A stretch of 64,000 bases of DNA from an uncultured Prevotella sp. (GCA_945833995.1 CAMAGM010000001.1:1-64000); one strand, 5' to 3'; positions 21,649 to 30,706 are shown, counted from the stretch's first letter. Program-made: numbers and translations. Notes: generated by a model from the letters alone, not told the origin.

Positions 21649-23268
21649 ATGGAAAAGAAACTTCTTCTTGGAGACGAAGCGATTGCACTCGGAGCCATAC
21701 ACGCCGGACTGAGCGGAGTGTATGCCTATCCTGGCACTCCTTCGACAGAGATTACCGAGTTCATCCAAAACAACCCGTTAGCCAAAGAGCGCGGAATACA
21801 CTCGCGCTGGTGTACCAATGAAAAGACAGCAATGGAAGCGGCACTTGGAATGTCGTATGCAGGAAAGCGTGCCTTGGTGTGCATGAAGCATGTGGGCATG
21901 AACGTCTGCGCCGACGCTTTCATCAACAGTGCCATCACTGGAGTGCAGGGCGGACTGGTGGTGCTTGCCGCCGACGACCCTTCGATGCACTCAAGCCAGA
22001 ACGAGCAGGACTCGCGCTTCTATGGCAAGTTTGCACTGATTCCTATTTTCGAGCCATCGAACCAGCAAGAGGCTTACGACATGATGAGCGTTGCCTTCGA
22101 CTACTCTGAGGCAATAAAGGAACCAGTACTGCTGCGCGTAGTGACACGCCTCGCCCACTCCCGTGCAGGTGTTGTGGTGAAGGAGCCACGCGAGGAGAAC
22201 GGCATCAACATCTCCACCGACGCTTGGGTGCTGCTGCCAGGAATAGCACGAAAGAAATACGACGCGCTGATTGGCAAGCAGGACGAAATGCTGATGGCAA
22301 GCAACAAGTCGGCTTTCAACAAGAGCGAATATACCGAACTTGACAAGAAAGAGGAAAAGACCGGAATAGTGGCTTGTGGCATCGGCTACAACTACGTGAA
22401 GGAAGCCATAGCGCAGCTGCCTGAGGAGAAGCGCGCCCTATATAATATAGAAAAGGTGTCACAGTACCCACTGCCTGAGCAGCGCATACAGATGCTGGCT
22501 CGCGAGAGCGGCAAGCTGCTTGTGGTGGAGGACGGACAGCCTGTAGTGGAGGAAGCTGTGAGGGGTATACTCGGAACGGGCTACACCGTGACGGGACGAC
22601 TGACCGGCGCACTGCCACGCACAGGCGAGCTGACACCAGACTCTGTAGCTGCAGCCATTGGCGTGGAACTGCCTGAGACACTGCCCGCAGCAAAGAACCT
22701 TGCGGCACGTCCGCCACAGCTCTGCCAGGGTTGCGGACATCGCGACGTTTATGCCGCCCTGAACAAGGTGGCAGAGGAATATCCCGACCACCGCATCTTC
22801 GGCGACATAGGTTGCTACACGCTCGGCGCACTGCCTCCATTCAAGGCATTGTCGAGCTGCGTTGATATGGGCGCATCGATAACCATGGCAAAGGGAGCCG
22901 CCGACGCAGGTCTGTTCCCAGCCATAGCCGTGATAGGCGACTCGACCTTCACCCACTCGGGAATGACAGGTCTGCTGGACGCCGTGAACGACAAGTCGAA
23001 TATCACGGTGATTATCTCCGACAACCTCACCACCGGAATGACAGGCGGTCAGGACTCTGCCGGCACAAACAAGTTTGAGGCAATCTGCATCGGACTTGGC
23101 GTAGAGCCAGATCACGTACGCGTGGTTGTTCCCCTGCCAAAGAACATGGAGGAGATTACACGCACCATAAAAGAGGAGATAGAGTACAACGGAGTATCAG
23201 TAATCATTCCTCGTCGCGAGTGCATCCAGACAGCGGCAAGGCACGCGAGGGAAAGGAGAAAGAATTAG
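21649..23268 (+). CDS. iorA: Indolepyruvate:ferredoxin oxidoreductase, alpha subunit
   Basis: A 539-residue cytosolic subunit of the thiamine-diphosphate enzyme that decarboxylates arylpyruvates to aryl-acetyl-CoA with ferredoxin, reversibly. The pyrimidine-binding domain starts at residue 3 (LLLGDEAIALGAIHAGLSG, then YPGTPSTEI). The C-terminal TPP domain (~350-535) has CQGCGHRD, GDIGCYTLG and the GDSTFTHSG...ISDN Mg-TPP motif. The protein ends ~24 residues after RRECIQTAA, so it lacks the C-terminal two-cluster [4Fe-4S] ferredoxin domain present in archaeal IorA; a separate ferredoxin must serve. First gene of the cluster, 124 bp before iorB with a repeat between. Confidence 0.93.
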   Translation: MEKKLLLGDEAIALGAIHAGLSGVYAYPGTPSTEITEFIQNNPLAKERGIHSRWCTNEKTAMEAALGMSYAGKRALVCMKHVGMNVCADAFINSAITGVQGGLVVLAADDPSMHSSQNEQDSRFYGKFALIPIFEPSNQQEAYDMMSVAFDYSEAIKEPVLLRVVTRLAHSRAGVVVKEPREENGINISTDAWVLLPGIARKKYDALIGKQDEMLMASNKSAFNKSEYTELDKKEEKTGIVACGIGYNYVKEAIAQLPEEKRALYNIEKVSQYPLPEQRIQMLARESGKLLVVEDGQPVVEEAVRGILGTGYTVTGRLTGALPRTGELTPDSVAAAIGVELPETLPAAKNLAARPPQLCQGCGHRDVYAALNKVAEEYPDHRIFGDIGCYTLGALPPFKALSSCVDMGASITMAKGAADAGLFPAIAVIGDSTFTHSGMTGLLDAVNDKSNITVIISDNLTTGMTGGQDSAGTNKFEAICIGLGVEPDHVRVVVPLPKNMEEITRTIKEEIEYNGVSVIIPRRECIQTAARHARERRKN

Positions 23269-23271
23269 TAT

Positions 23272-23377
23272 TAGAGGTGATAAGTGAGAGGTGAGAAGTG
23301 AGAGGTGAGAGATTACCTCATAGGCAAAAAGCAAGGAGAGCTATTCTCTCACCCCTTACCTCTCACCCCTCACCACT
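23272..23377. repeat. Palindromic element with GTGAGAG-type arms (iorA-iorB gap)
   Basis: Left arm 23272-23312 repeats GAGGTGAGAAGTGAGAG-like units; right arm 23345-23377 is the inverse CTCTCACC-type series; ~32-nt centre. It begins 4 nt after the iorA stop and would form a long imperfect mRNA hairpin. Confidence 0.7.
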
Positions 23378-23392
23378 CAAAAAGAGAAGAAA

Positions 23393-23965
23393 ATGAAGAA
23401 AGATATTATCTTATGTGGTGTGGGAGGACAAGGAATCCTCTCCATCGCAACAATCATAGGCGAGGCAGCAACAAAGGCAAACATCAACCTGAAGCAGGCT
23501 GAGGTACACGGAATGAGCCAAAGAGGTGGCGACGTGCAGTCGAACCTCCGCCTCTCGACAGAGACCATCTACAGCGACCTTATTCAGAAAGGCGGAGCCG
23601 AAGTGATAATCTCCATGGAACCGATGGAGGCATTGCGCTACTTGCCTTATCTGGCAAAGGACGGAGTGATAGTGACAAGCAACAAGCCTTTCGTCAACAT
23701 TCCCAACTACCCTGAGGAGCAAGACCTGTTCGGCGAGCTGAACGCACTGCCCAACAAGGTGGTGATGCTCGACATCGAGAACGTGGCAAAGGAGGCTGGC
23801 TCAGCCCGCTCTGCCAACGTGGTACTGCTCGGAATGGCTGCGAAATATATCGAGATAGTTTCATCGGAAGCCCTCCGCAACGCCGTTGCCACAATATTTG
23901 CCCGAAAAGGCGAAGCCATTGTGGAAGCAAACCTCAAGGCGTTTGATATGGGGGCAAGTAATTAA
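23393..23965 (+). CDS. iorB: Indolepyruvate:ferredoxin oxidoreductase, beta subunit
   Basis: A 190-residue gamma-type domain of the 2-oxoacid:ferredoxin oxidoreductase family. It starts MKKDIILCGVGGQGILSIAT, whose GVGGQG loop is the family signature, and has EVHGMSQRGGDVQSNLRLS, also diagnostic. Length (~190-200) is normal. It pairs with IorA to form the arylpyruvate oxidoreductase. The next gene, an arylacetate-CoA ligase, acts on the CoA thioester this enzyme makes or uses. No signal peptide; cytosolic. Confidence 0.92.
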   Translation: MKKDIILCGVGGQGILSIATIIGEAATKANINLKQAEVHGMSQRGGDVQSNLRLSTETIYSDLIQKGGAEVIISMEPMEALRYLPYLAKDGVIVTSNKPFVNIPNYPEEQDLFGELNALPNKVVMLDIENVAKEAGSARSANVVLLGMAAKYIEIVSSEALRNAVATIFARKGEAIVEANLKAFDMGASN

Positions 23966-24073
23966 AGAGGTGAGAAGTGAGAGATATGTTAAAGGTTGAA
24001 TATTGAAGGTTGAATTGCTGCGCAGTGCAGTATTCTCTCACCTCTCACCCCTCACCCCTCACCTCTCACCCCT
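23966..24073. repeat. Composite palindromic element (iorB-paaK gap)
   Basis: It starts at the base after the iorB stop. Outer arms are GTGAGAG-type (23966-23985; right 24033-24073); nested inside the left one is a TTGAAGG-type arm. The centre holds GAATTGCTGCGC (24012-24023). It shares 27/28 bases with the element at 2651-2678, and 24017-24037 shares 20/21 with the inverted copy at 32074-32094, so it links the subfamilies. Confidence 0.75.
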
Positions 24074-24087
24074 AAATAACAAAATAT

Positions 24088-25422
24088 ATGTACAGAAGAC
24101 CACTACCTGACTGGAAGTCAGAATACCTCGACCCTGAGTTGGAAACCATGTCGAGGGAGGAGATTGAGGCATTGCAGGTGAAGCGACTGAAAGCTACTGT
24201 CGAGCACTGCATGAACAATCCCGTTTACAAGGAACGATTGGAGAAGGCTGGCGTGACGGCAGAGAGCATTACAAGCGTTGACGACATTCGCCGCATCCCA
24301 TTCACCACAAAGCAAGACCTGCGCGACACCTATCCCTTCGGACTCGCATCAGTGCCACTGACAGAGTGCGTGCGACTGCACTCATCGTCGGGAACTACTG
24401 GCAATCCTACCGTCATCCTTCACACACAGAAGGACCTCGACGAATGGGCAAACCAAGTGGCACGCAACCTATGGATGGTTGGCTTGCGCCCCGACGACGT
24501 GTTTCAGAACTCCTCTGGCTACGGAATGTTTACTGGTGGACTGGGCTTCCAATATGGAGCCGAGCGCATCGGTATGCTCACTATTCCAGCCGCTGCGGGC
24601 AACTCGCTCAGACAGATAAAATTCATGACCGACTTCGGCACTACTGCTGTCCACGCCGTTCCTTCCTACGTAACACGCCTGCACGAAGTGATGGTGGAAC
24701 AGGGCATCGACCCTCGTCGCGACACCAAGCTACGCGTGCTTGCCATTGGTGCCGAGCCACACTCCGAGGAACAGCGTAAGCGCATTGAGGAGATGATGGG
24801 TGTGAAGGCTTACAACTCCTTCGGAATGTCGGAGATGTGCGGTCCTGGTGTGGGCTTCGAGTGCAAGGAACAAAACGGACTCCACTTCTGGGAGGACTAC
24901 TACATAGTTGAGATTGTTGACCCAGAGACTCTTGAGCCAGTGCCCGACGGTGAGATAGGCGAACTTGTGCTGACAACGCTCAACCGCGAGGCAATGCCTC
25001 TGCTACGCTATCGCACACGCGACCTGACGAGGGTACTCGGACGCTCCTGTCCGTGTGGCAGAAACCACGTAAGGCTCGATCGCATGCGCGGACGCTCTGA
25101 CGACATGATGGTGCTGCGCGGCGTGAACATCTTCCCAATACAGATTGAGAAGATTCTGATGCAGTTCAAGGAGCTGGCAAATAACTATCTCATCACACTA
25201 ACCACCGACGAGAACAACGACAACATGACCGTGGAGGTGGAACTGGAACAGCTCTTCACCGACGATTTCCAACGCCTTACAGCCCTGCAGAAGAAGATAA
25301 CCCGCGCCCTAAAGGACGAAATTCTGCTTACTCCTATCGTAAAACTCGTGCCAAAGGGAACTTTGCCAGTGAGCGATGGCAAGGCAGTGAGAGTGGTTGA
25401 CAAGAGAACGGTGTATAAATAA
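24088..25422 (+). CDS. paaK: Phenylacetate-CoA ligase (first copy)
   Basis: A 444-residue adenylate-forming enzyme activating arylacetates to CoA thioesters with ATP, or in reverse conserving energy from aryl-acetyl-CoA. The AMP-binding P-loop is SSSGTTGNPT (~95-104); YGMFTGGLGFQYG, SFGMSEMCGPG and YRTRDLTRV are PaaK motifs; RGVNIFPIQIE starts the C-terminal lid. Length (~435-445) is standard. It lies after iorAB, matching a 2-oxoacid to CoA-thioester to free-acid route. A second ligase at 29398 is similar but distinct. Its stop codon overlaps the end of the G/C-rich element at 25422-25570. Confidence 0.92.
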   Translation: MYRRPLPDWKSEYLDPELETMSREEIEALQVKRLKATVEHCMNNPVYKERLEKAGVTAESITSVDDIRRIPFTTKQDLRDTYPFGLASVPLTECVRLHSSSGTTGNPTVILHTQKDLDEWANQVARNLWMVGLRPDDVFQNSSGYGMFTGGLGFQYGAERIGMLTIPAAAGNSLRQIKFMTDFGTTAVHAVPSYVTRLHEVMVEQGIDPRRDTKLRVLAIGAEPHSEEQRKRIEEMMGVKAYNSFGMSEMCGPGVGFECKEQNGLHFWEDYYIVEIVDPETLEPVPDGEIGELVLTTLNREAMPLLRYRTRDLTRVLGRSCPCGRNHVRLDRMRGRSDDMMVLRGVNIFPIQIEKILMQFKELANNYLITLTTDENNDNMTVEVELEQLFTDDFQRLTALQKKITRALKDEILLTPIVKLVPKGTLPVSDGKAVRVVDKRTVYK

Positions 25423-25570
25423 GGCCCACCCCCTGCCCCTCCCTGGGGAGGGGAGTCCAATGCGGATGATGTAGGGCTACTGTAGAGAAATAATTAAACC
25501 AATTAACAATAAAGGCCTCCGCCAATGCGCAGCCTTCTCCCCTCCCCAGGGAGGGGCAGGGGGTGGGCCT
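25422..25570. mobile_element. 149-bp MITE-like element with perfect 34-bp inverted ends
   Basis: 25422-25455 and 25537-25570 are perfect 34-bp inverted repeats, each containing the self-complementary CCCCTCCCTGGGGAGGGG. The interior has CGGATGATGTAGGG and TGCGCAGCC, shared with the copy at 29219-29368. Its first base is the last base of the paaK TAA stop. No coding capacity. Confidence 0.85.
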
Positions 25571-25588
25571 CAAATAAAAAATATAACT

Positions 25589-26011
25589 ATGACAATAAAA
25601 CAGCTATCAATATTCATGGAGAACCGTAGCGGTGCGCTGCTACGAGTTCTTGAGATGCTGCGCGACAACGGCATCAGCATCGTAGTGAGCACACTGGGCG
25701 ACACCGACGGATTCGGCATCTACCGCGTAATCTGCAACGACACCGAAAAGGCATTCAAGCTGCTGCGCGACAAGAACATCTCAGCCACAATAACCAACGT
25801 CTATGCCATCCGCCTTGCCACCAACCAACCTGGTGCAGCGGCGGAAATAGTGGAGAAGTTGACAAAGGCTAGAGTGACCATAAAATACATGTACTCTTTC
25901 ATGTATGGCGGCAACGGCATCGTCGTGCTGAAAGTCGATGACAACGACAAGGCAGAAGAAACGGTAATGCTGAACAAACTGGACTATATAACAGAAGAAG
26001 AACTAAAATAA
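25589..26011 (+). CDS. Double ACT-domain protein, probable amino-acid sensor
   Basis: A 140-residue cytosolic protein of two ACT repeats, ~1-68 (MTIKQLSIFMENRSGALLRV) and ~70-140 (VYAIRLATNQPGAAAEIVEK). ACT domains bind amino acids at dimer interfaces; stand-alone tandem-ACT proteins like this are common in Bacteroidales beside PaaK/Ior genes. Having no catalytic domain, it is most likely an allosteric partner of one of the cluster's enzymes, responding to an aromatic amino acid; that role is inference. It lies 18 bp after the G/C-rich element and 23 bp before the porin gene. Confidence 0.85.
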   Translation: MTIKQLSIFMENRSGALLRVLEMLRDNGISIVVSTLGDTDGFGIYRVICNDTEKAFKLLRDKNISATITNVYAIRLATNQPGAAAEIVEKLTKARVTIKYMYSFMYGGNGIVVLKVDDNDKAEETVMLNKLDYITEEELK

Positions 26012-26034
26012 CATCCACAAAAAATCAAACACAA

Positions 26035-27129
26035 ATGAAAAAAACTACGACAATCGTTGCGGCTCTGATGATGTGCGCAACAATGACCTGGGCGGAGACT
26101 ACCAGTCCGCCAGAGACAAACGAGGAGAAAGACCTAAAGTATTGGGCAGAAGCCGTGGCTTCGAGAGTAAAAGTCACTGGCTACGCACAGGCTGGCTACA
26201 CAGCCACGATGCCCGAAGAAGGACAGAACACAAACACATTCGACATGAAACGCGCCATACTGATGGTGGCTGCCAACGTCACACCACAGTTCTACGCTTT
26301 CTTCATGCACGACTTCAAGAGCAAGGACATGCAAGAGTACTACCTTGAGTACCGACCATCAAAGGCGTTCAACCTGCGCTTCGGACAGTCAAAAATTGAG
26401 CTATCGATGGAGAACCCAATGTCGCCAACGGTATTGGAGAGCATCGGACCAATGTCGCAAAGTGTATTTTGGCTTTGCGGTGCCGACCCGCTGATGGGCA
26501 ATCCTGCTGGTCGAGACCTCGGGCTTATGGCATACGGTGACCTGTTCAAGGGCAAACTACGGTACGTGCTTGAGGTGGTGAACGGCGGACAGACAAACAC
26601 TGCCGACAAGGACAACAGAAAGAACATAATAGGGAAACTGGAATACAGACCCGACCCACGCTTCCGCGCCTCAGTGTCGGGACAACTCGGCTATGGTTGC
26701 GCCGTGAAGGCTTCGGAGTATAACCTCACGGTGATGGAGGGCGAGACATACCGCCAAAACCGCTATGCCGTGGGAATGGAATGGAAATCGAAGATTACAG
26801 GCAACGACTACCACAAGAATCGCTGCATGATGGTGCGCACAGAGGTGCTCGGAGGCAAGGATGGCGACTGCGGCAGCTTCGGTGCCTACGTCTCCACTGC
26901 CATTCCGGTGTATAAGGGACTCGACGTGGTGGCAATGGCAGACTACATGAACTACAACACAGATGCCAAAATAAAGAAGACAAACCTCATGGCAGGACTC
27001 CAGTATTGGATATTCAAGAAATGTCGTCTGCAAGCACAATACACCTACAGTCTCCGCAGCGATGCAATGAAAATGCTGCAAGGCGAAAACCAAAGCATCA
27101 TTCAAACACAAATACAAGTAGCGTTCTGA
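26035..27129 (+). CDS. Outer-membrane porin-like beta-barrel protein
   Basis: A 364-residue protein with signal peptide MKKTTTIVAALMMCATMTWA and repeated amphipathic strands with alternating aromatic residues, ending in an aromatic residue (QTQIQVAF) as outer-membrane barrels do. The N-terminal barrel strands (KVTGYAQAGYTATM, FDMKRAILMVAANV) and LRFGQSKIELSMENPMSP match the phosphate-selective porin O/P-like superfamily. Between the ACT gene and a sodium symporter, it may admit small aryl acids through the outer membrane; this is inferred from position only. It could instead be a general porin. Confidence 0.75.
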   Translation: MKKTTTIVAALMMCATMTWAETTSPPETNEEKDLKYWAEAVASRVKVTGYAQAGYTATMPEEGQNTNTFDMKRAILMVAANVTPQFYAFFMHDFKSKDMQEYYLEYRPSKAFNLRFGQSKIELSMENPMSPTVLESIGPMSQSVFWLCGADPLMGNPAGRDLGLMAYGDLFKGKLRYVLEVVNGGQTNTADKDNRKNIIGKLEYRPDPRFRASVSGQLGYGCAVKASEYNLTVMEGETYRQNRYAVGMEWKSKITGNDYHKNRCMMVRTEVLGGKDGDCGSFGAYVSTAIPVYKGLDVVAMADYMNYNTDAKIKKTNLMAGLQYWIFKKCRLQAQYTYSLRSDAMKMLQGENQSIIQTQIQVAF

Positions 27130-27147
27130 AGAATTAAGAGTTACAAA

Positions 27148-27248
27148 TTAAAGGAGTTCAAGGAGTTAAAGACGTATGTCTGTGGCTTGCTAACTCCCTA
27201 ACCCCAAAGCGAAATCACTATTGTCTTTAACTCCCTGAACTCCTTTAA
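27148..27248. repeat. Palindromic element with TTAAAGGAG-type arms
   Basis: 27148-27173 pairs with 27223-27248 at 25 of 26 positions (TTAAAGGAGTTCAAGGAGTT in the left arm); ~49-bp centre. It lies in the porin-symporter gap. Same architecture as the other elements, unrelated arm sequence. Confidence 0.72.
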
Positions 27249-27269
27249 CTCTCCTAAAAAAATATAGTT

Positions 27270-28829
27270 ATGTTTATAAAGATATTACTTACGATAGTTT
27301 TCCTCTGCGTCACGGTGGCAGTAGGAGTGTATTCAAGAAAGCAGGCGAAGTCGGTTGACGGCTTTGTGCTTGGCGGACGTTCGGTAGGTCCTTGGCTCAC
27401 AGCCTTCGCCTACGGCACGTCGTATTTCTCTGCCGTGGTTTTCGTTGGCTATGCAGGACAGTTCGGTTGGAAATACGGAATGTCGGCATCGTGGATTGGC
27501 GTGGGCAACGCCATCATCGGCTCACTGTTGGCGTGGCTCGTTCTGGGCAAGCGTACGAAACTGATGACACAACACATACAGAGCCGCACCATGCCCGACT
27601 TTTTCGGCACACGATATGCCGACGAGGGATTGCGCGTGGCGGCTTCCATAATAGCCTTCATATTCCTCATTCCCTACACAGCCGGCGTGTATATGGGCAT
27701 CTCTAAACTCTTTGAGATGGGATTTGGAATACCTTATACCTACTGCGCCATAATCATGGCTCTGCTAACCGCCATCTACGTCATTCTCGGCGGTTACAAG
27801 GCAACAGCTATCAACGATTTCATTCAGGGCATCATAATGCTCTTCGGCATAACGACGGTCATTGCCGTGGTGCTCCACAACCAGGGCGGACTTACGGAAG
27901 CCGTGGCGAAGATGTGCGATGCAGTGCCTACTGCCCACGACCTTGAGGACAAGTCGGGACTGTTTGCCAACTTCCAGGCGGGTGAATTCGCCTCGTGGTT
28001 CGGCCCAGCACCTTTGAGCCTGCTCGGTGTTGTAGTCCTGACATCGCTCGGCACATGGGGACTGCCACAGATGGTGGGCAAGTTCTACTCCATCACCGAT
28101 GAGTCGGCAATACGCCGCGGTACGATTATCTCTACTATTTTCGCCCTTGTTGTGTCGGGTGGCTGCTACTTCCTCGGAGGTTTCGGACGACTGTTCCCTG
28201 AGCCAGCCTTCAGTCTCGAAAAGCACAAGTATGCCTACGATAGCATCGTGCCCTCCATGCTTGAGACATTGCCCGACGTGCTCATAGCCCTCGTGGTGCT
28301 CCTCGTCCTCTCAGCCTCCATGTCAACCCTCGCCTCACTGGTACTCACATCATCTTCTACAATGACCCTCGACCTTATCTATCGCGACAAGAAATCGCAG
28401 GAGGGCGAAGTGGAAGGTGGCGAGATTGACGACATCGTGGCAGAAAAGATAGAGCGTCGCAAGGTACTCGTGATGCGAGTGCTGATAGTGTTCTTCATAG
28501 TGCTCTCGCTGATGATAGCTCTCAACCCGCCGCAGTTCATTGCACAGTTGATGGGCATCTCGTGGGGAGCCCTTGCCGGTGCCTTCCTTGCCCCATTCCT
28601 CTTGGGACTCTACTGGAAGGGCGTTACCCGCATCGCCGTATGGGCATGCTTCGTCTGGGGCGTTGGACTCACGGTAGTAAACATGATGCTTGGCAACGCC
28701 ATCCTCAACCCCATCGACTGCGGTGCGGTGGCAATGGTGGGAGGCTTCGCCGTGGTCTGGATAGTCAGCCTCTTCACACCGAAGATGAAACAGGCAACTG
28801 TAGAAAACATATTTAAATGCTATGAATAA
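27270..28829 (+). CDS. Sodium:solute symporter (SSS family)
   Basis: A 519-residue inner-membrane protein with about 13 hydrophobic segments. It starts MFIKILLTIVFLCVTVAVGV, followed by the SSS signature region (VDGFVLGGRSVGPWLTAFAYG) and GLPQMVGKFYSI in the middle. These transporters couple uptake of solutes (proline, pantothenate, sugars, acetate, phenylacetate) to sodium. The substrate is not evident from sequence; its place between arylacetate genes suggests phenylacetate or related aryl acids. It overlaps the thioesterase gene by 8 bp, implying coupling. Confidence 0.88.
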   Translation: MFIKILLTIVFLCVTVAVGVYSRKQAKSVDGFVLGGRSVGPWLTAFAYGTSYFSAVVFVGYAGQFGWKYGMSASWIGVGNAIIGSLLAWLVLGKRTKLMTQHIQSRTMPDFFGTRYADEGLRVAASIIAFIFLIPYTAGVYMGISKLFEMGFGIPYTYCAIIMALLTAIYVILGGYKATAINDFIQGIIMLFGITTVIAVVLHNQGGLTEAVAKMCDAVPTAHDLEDKSGLFANFQAGEFASWFGPAPLSLLGVVVLTSLGTWGLPQMVGKFYSITDESAIRRGTIISTIFALVVSGGCYFLGGFGRLFPEPAFSLEKHKYAYDSIVPSMLETLPDVLIALVVLLVLSASMSTLASLVLTSSSTMTLDLIYRDKKSQEGEVEGGEIDDIVAEKIERRKVLVMRVLIVFFIVLSLMIALNPPQFIAQLMGISWGALAGAFLAPFLLGLYWKGVTRIAVWACFVWGVGLTVVNMMLGNAILNPIDCGAVAMVGGFAVVWIVSLFTPKMKQATVENIFKCYE

Positions 28830-29220
28830 TCTAAAGGATTTCCTCAACGAGGGCGACCGCTTTGCCGCAACAAACGGGATGCAGCTCACCGAGATTCGTG
28901 AAGGCTATGCACGCGCCGAGATGACGGTAGAGAAGCGACACCTCAATGGCGCCAACGTCTGCCAAGGTGGAGCCTACTTCACCCTCGCCGACCTTGCCTT
29001 TGCCGCCGTGACCAACTCGCACGGCAACATCACCCTCGGCATACAGAACAGCATCACCTTCCTGCAGTCGGCACACGAGGGCGACACCCTCATTGCCGAG
29101 GCATACGAGACCTTCAACCACCATCGCCTACCCTTCTGCGAAATGCGCATCACCAACCAAAAGGGTGAACTTCTGTGCGTAGTTACTGGGTCGGCGTATA
29201 GGACGAGTAAGGAATGGTAG
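28822..29220 (+). CDS. PaaI-family hotdog thioesterase
   Basis: A 132-residue single hotdog domain. The conserved helix region NGANVCQGGAYFTLADLAFA matches PaaI/YbdB-type acyl-CoA thioesterases, with the acidic catalytic residue in TLADLAF. PaaI enzymes hydrolyse stalled aryl-CoA thioesters and free the CoA pool. It follows the symporter with an 8-bp overlap (28822-28829) and precedes the second phenylacetate-CoA ligase, so aryl-acetyl-CoA is the logical substrate. The stop (TAG, 29218-29220) overlaps the first bases of the element at 29219-29368. Confidence 0.88.
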   Translation: MNNLKDFLNEGDRFAATNGMQLTEIREGYARAEMTVEKRHLNGANVCQGGAYFTLADLAFAAVTNSHGNITLGIQNSITFLQSAHEGDTLIAEAYETFNHHRLPFCEMRITNQKGELLCVVTGSAYRTSKEW

Positions 29221-29368
29221 GCCCACCCCTACCCCTCCCTGGGGAGGGGAGTACATTACGGATGATATAGGGGATTTTTTAGTGATATTTTTAAACAATT
29301 AATAACAATTGGTCACCCACCAGCGCGCAGCCCACCCCCCTCCCCAGGGAGGGGACGGGGGTAGGTCT
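29219..29368. mobile_element. 150-bp second copy of the G/C-rich MITE-like element
   Basis: Same family as 25422-25570: CCCCTCCCTGGGGAGGGG in the left arm, its inverse in the right, interior CGGATGATATAGGG and GCGCAGCC. The arms are imperfect inverse copies. Its first two bases are the AG of the thioesterase TAG stop, so both full copies sit at the same place relative to a stop codon. Confidence 0.85.
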
Positions 29369-29397
29369 CTGGAGTGAACCTCAAAAACAATAAAACT

Positions 29398-30705
29398 ATG
29401 ATTTTAAACAGAGCAATGGAATGTATGGATCGTGAGTCCATGCGCAAACTACAGACCGAACGTCTTATCAAGACAGTTAAGACATGTTATGAAAAGGTGC
29501 CCTTCTATCGCCGTAAGATGGACAAGATGGGCATCAAGCCAGAAGACATAAAGTCTATCGACGACATCCACCGTCTGCCATTCACCACAAAGCACGACCT
29601 GCGCGACGAATATCCTTTCGGTCTGCAGGCCGTTCCCCAGAGCGAGGTGGTCAGAATTCACGCCTCATCGGGAACAACAGGAAAGCCCGTAGTTGGAACA
29701 TACACGAAGAACGACCTCGCTATGTGGGCTGAAGGCGCAGCACGCGTCATGGCAGCCGGTGGCGTGACGAAGGGCGACATCGTGCAGGTGAGCTACGGCT
29801 ACGGACTGTTCACCGGCGGACTTGGCGCACACGACGCTGCAGGACTGCTCGGTGCCGTTCAGCTGCCTACATCTGCAGGCAACTCCGAGAAGCAGATAAT
29901 GCTGATGAAGGACTTCGGTTCTTCCGTTCTCTGCTGCACGCCATCATACGCACTGCATCTTGCAGAAGTGATAGAAAAGAGCGACAGCGTGAAGAAGGAA
30001 GACCTAAAGCTGCGCGTCGGCTTCTTCGGTGCAGAGCCATGGACAGAGGGCATGCGCAAGGAACTGCAGGAGCGACTGGGCATCAAGGCTATCGACATCT
30101 ACGGACTCACCGAGATGTGCGGTCCTGGTGTTGGCGGCGAGTGCGAATATCAGAACGGAACACACCTCTGGGAAGACATGTTCTTTCCTGAAATCATCAA
30201 TCCCGACACACTGGAGCCATGCGAGCCAGGAGAGTTTGGTGAGCTTGTGTTCACGTCGCTCTGCAAGGAGGCGATGCCAATCATACGCTACCGCACACGC
30301 GACCTCACACGCCTCATCTACGACAAGTGCGAGTGTGGACGTACGGCAGTGCGCATGGACCGCATTCTCGGACGTTCCGACGACATGATGATCATACGCG
30401 GCGTGAACGTTTTCCCAAGTCAGATAGAGACCTGTCTCACCGAGTTCCCAGCCTTCACGGCACAGTATTTCATCACCGTCGATCGCAAGAACAACGAGGA
30501 CACCTTCGACCTCGACGTGGAGCTCCGCAGCGAGTTCTTCTCGCCCAACCCATCGAAGCAGATGCCATACATCAAACCTCTCTACGACCGCATCGTGTCG
30601 ATGGTTGGCATCAAGCCAAACATCCACATCAAGGAGCCAGGACAAATCCAGCGCTCAATAGGAAAGGCAAAGCACGTTAACGACAAGAGAAACTTTAAGA
30701 ATTAA
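29398..30705 (+). CDS. paaK: Phenylacetate-CoA ligase (second copy)
   Basis: A 435-residue adenylate-forming ligase. The ATG at 29398 begins MILNRAMECMDRESMRKLQT; an in-frame GTG at 29374 would add eight residues and is less likely. P-loop ASSGTTGKPV, then YGYGLFTGGLGAHDA, YGLTEMCGPGVGGE, YRTRDLTRLI and RGVNVFPSQIE. Differences from the first copy in the substrate-pocket strands suggest different aryl-acid preferences (for example phenylacetate against indole- or hydroxyphenylacetate); this is inference. One base separates its stop from the aminotransferase start. Confidence 0.92.
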   Translation: MILNRAMECMDRESMRKLQTERLIKTVKTCYEKVPFYRRKMDKMGIKPEDIKSIDDIHRLPFTTKHDLRDEYPFGLQAVPQSEVVRIHASSGTTGKPVVGTYTKNDLAMWAEGAARVMAAGGVTKGDIVQVSYGYGLFTGGLGAHDAAGLLGAVQLPTSAGNSEKQIMLMKDFGSSVLCCTPSYALHLAEVIEKSDSVKKEDLKLRVGFFGAEPWTEGMRKELQERLGIKAIDIYGLTEMCGPGVGGECEYQNGTHLWEDMFFPEIINPDTLEPCEPGEFGELVFTSLCKEAMPIIRYRTRDLTRLIYDKCECGRTAVRMDRILGRSDDMMIIRGVNVFPSQIETCLTEFPAFTAQYFITVDRKNNEDTFDLDVELRSEFFSPNPSKQMPYIKPLYDRIVSMVGIKPNIHIKEPGQIQRSIGKAKHVNDKRNFKN

Positions 30706-30706
30706 C

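Noticed and set aside
25422-25570. G/C-rich palindrome as a simple intrinsic terminator
   Set aside because: It is followed by no U-tract, lies inside an apparent operon, and has a conserved interior and second copy, so an element is the better reading.
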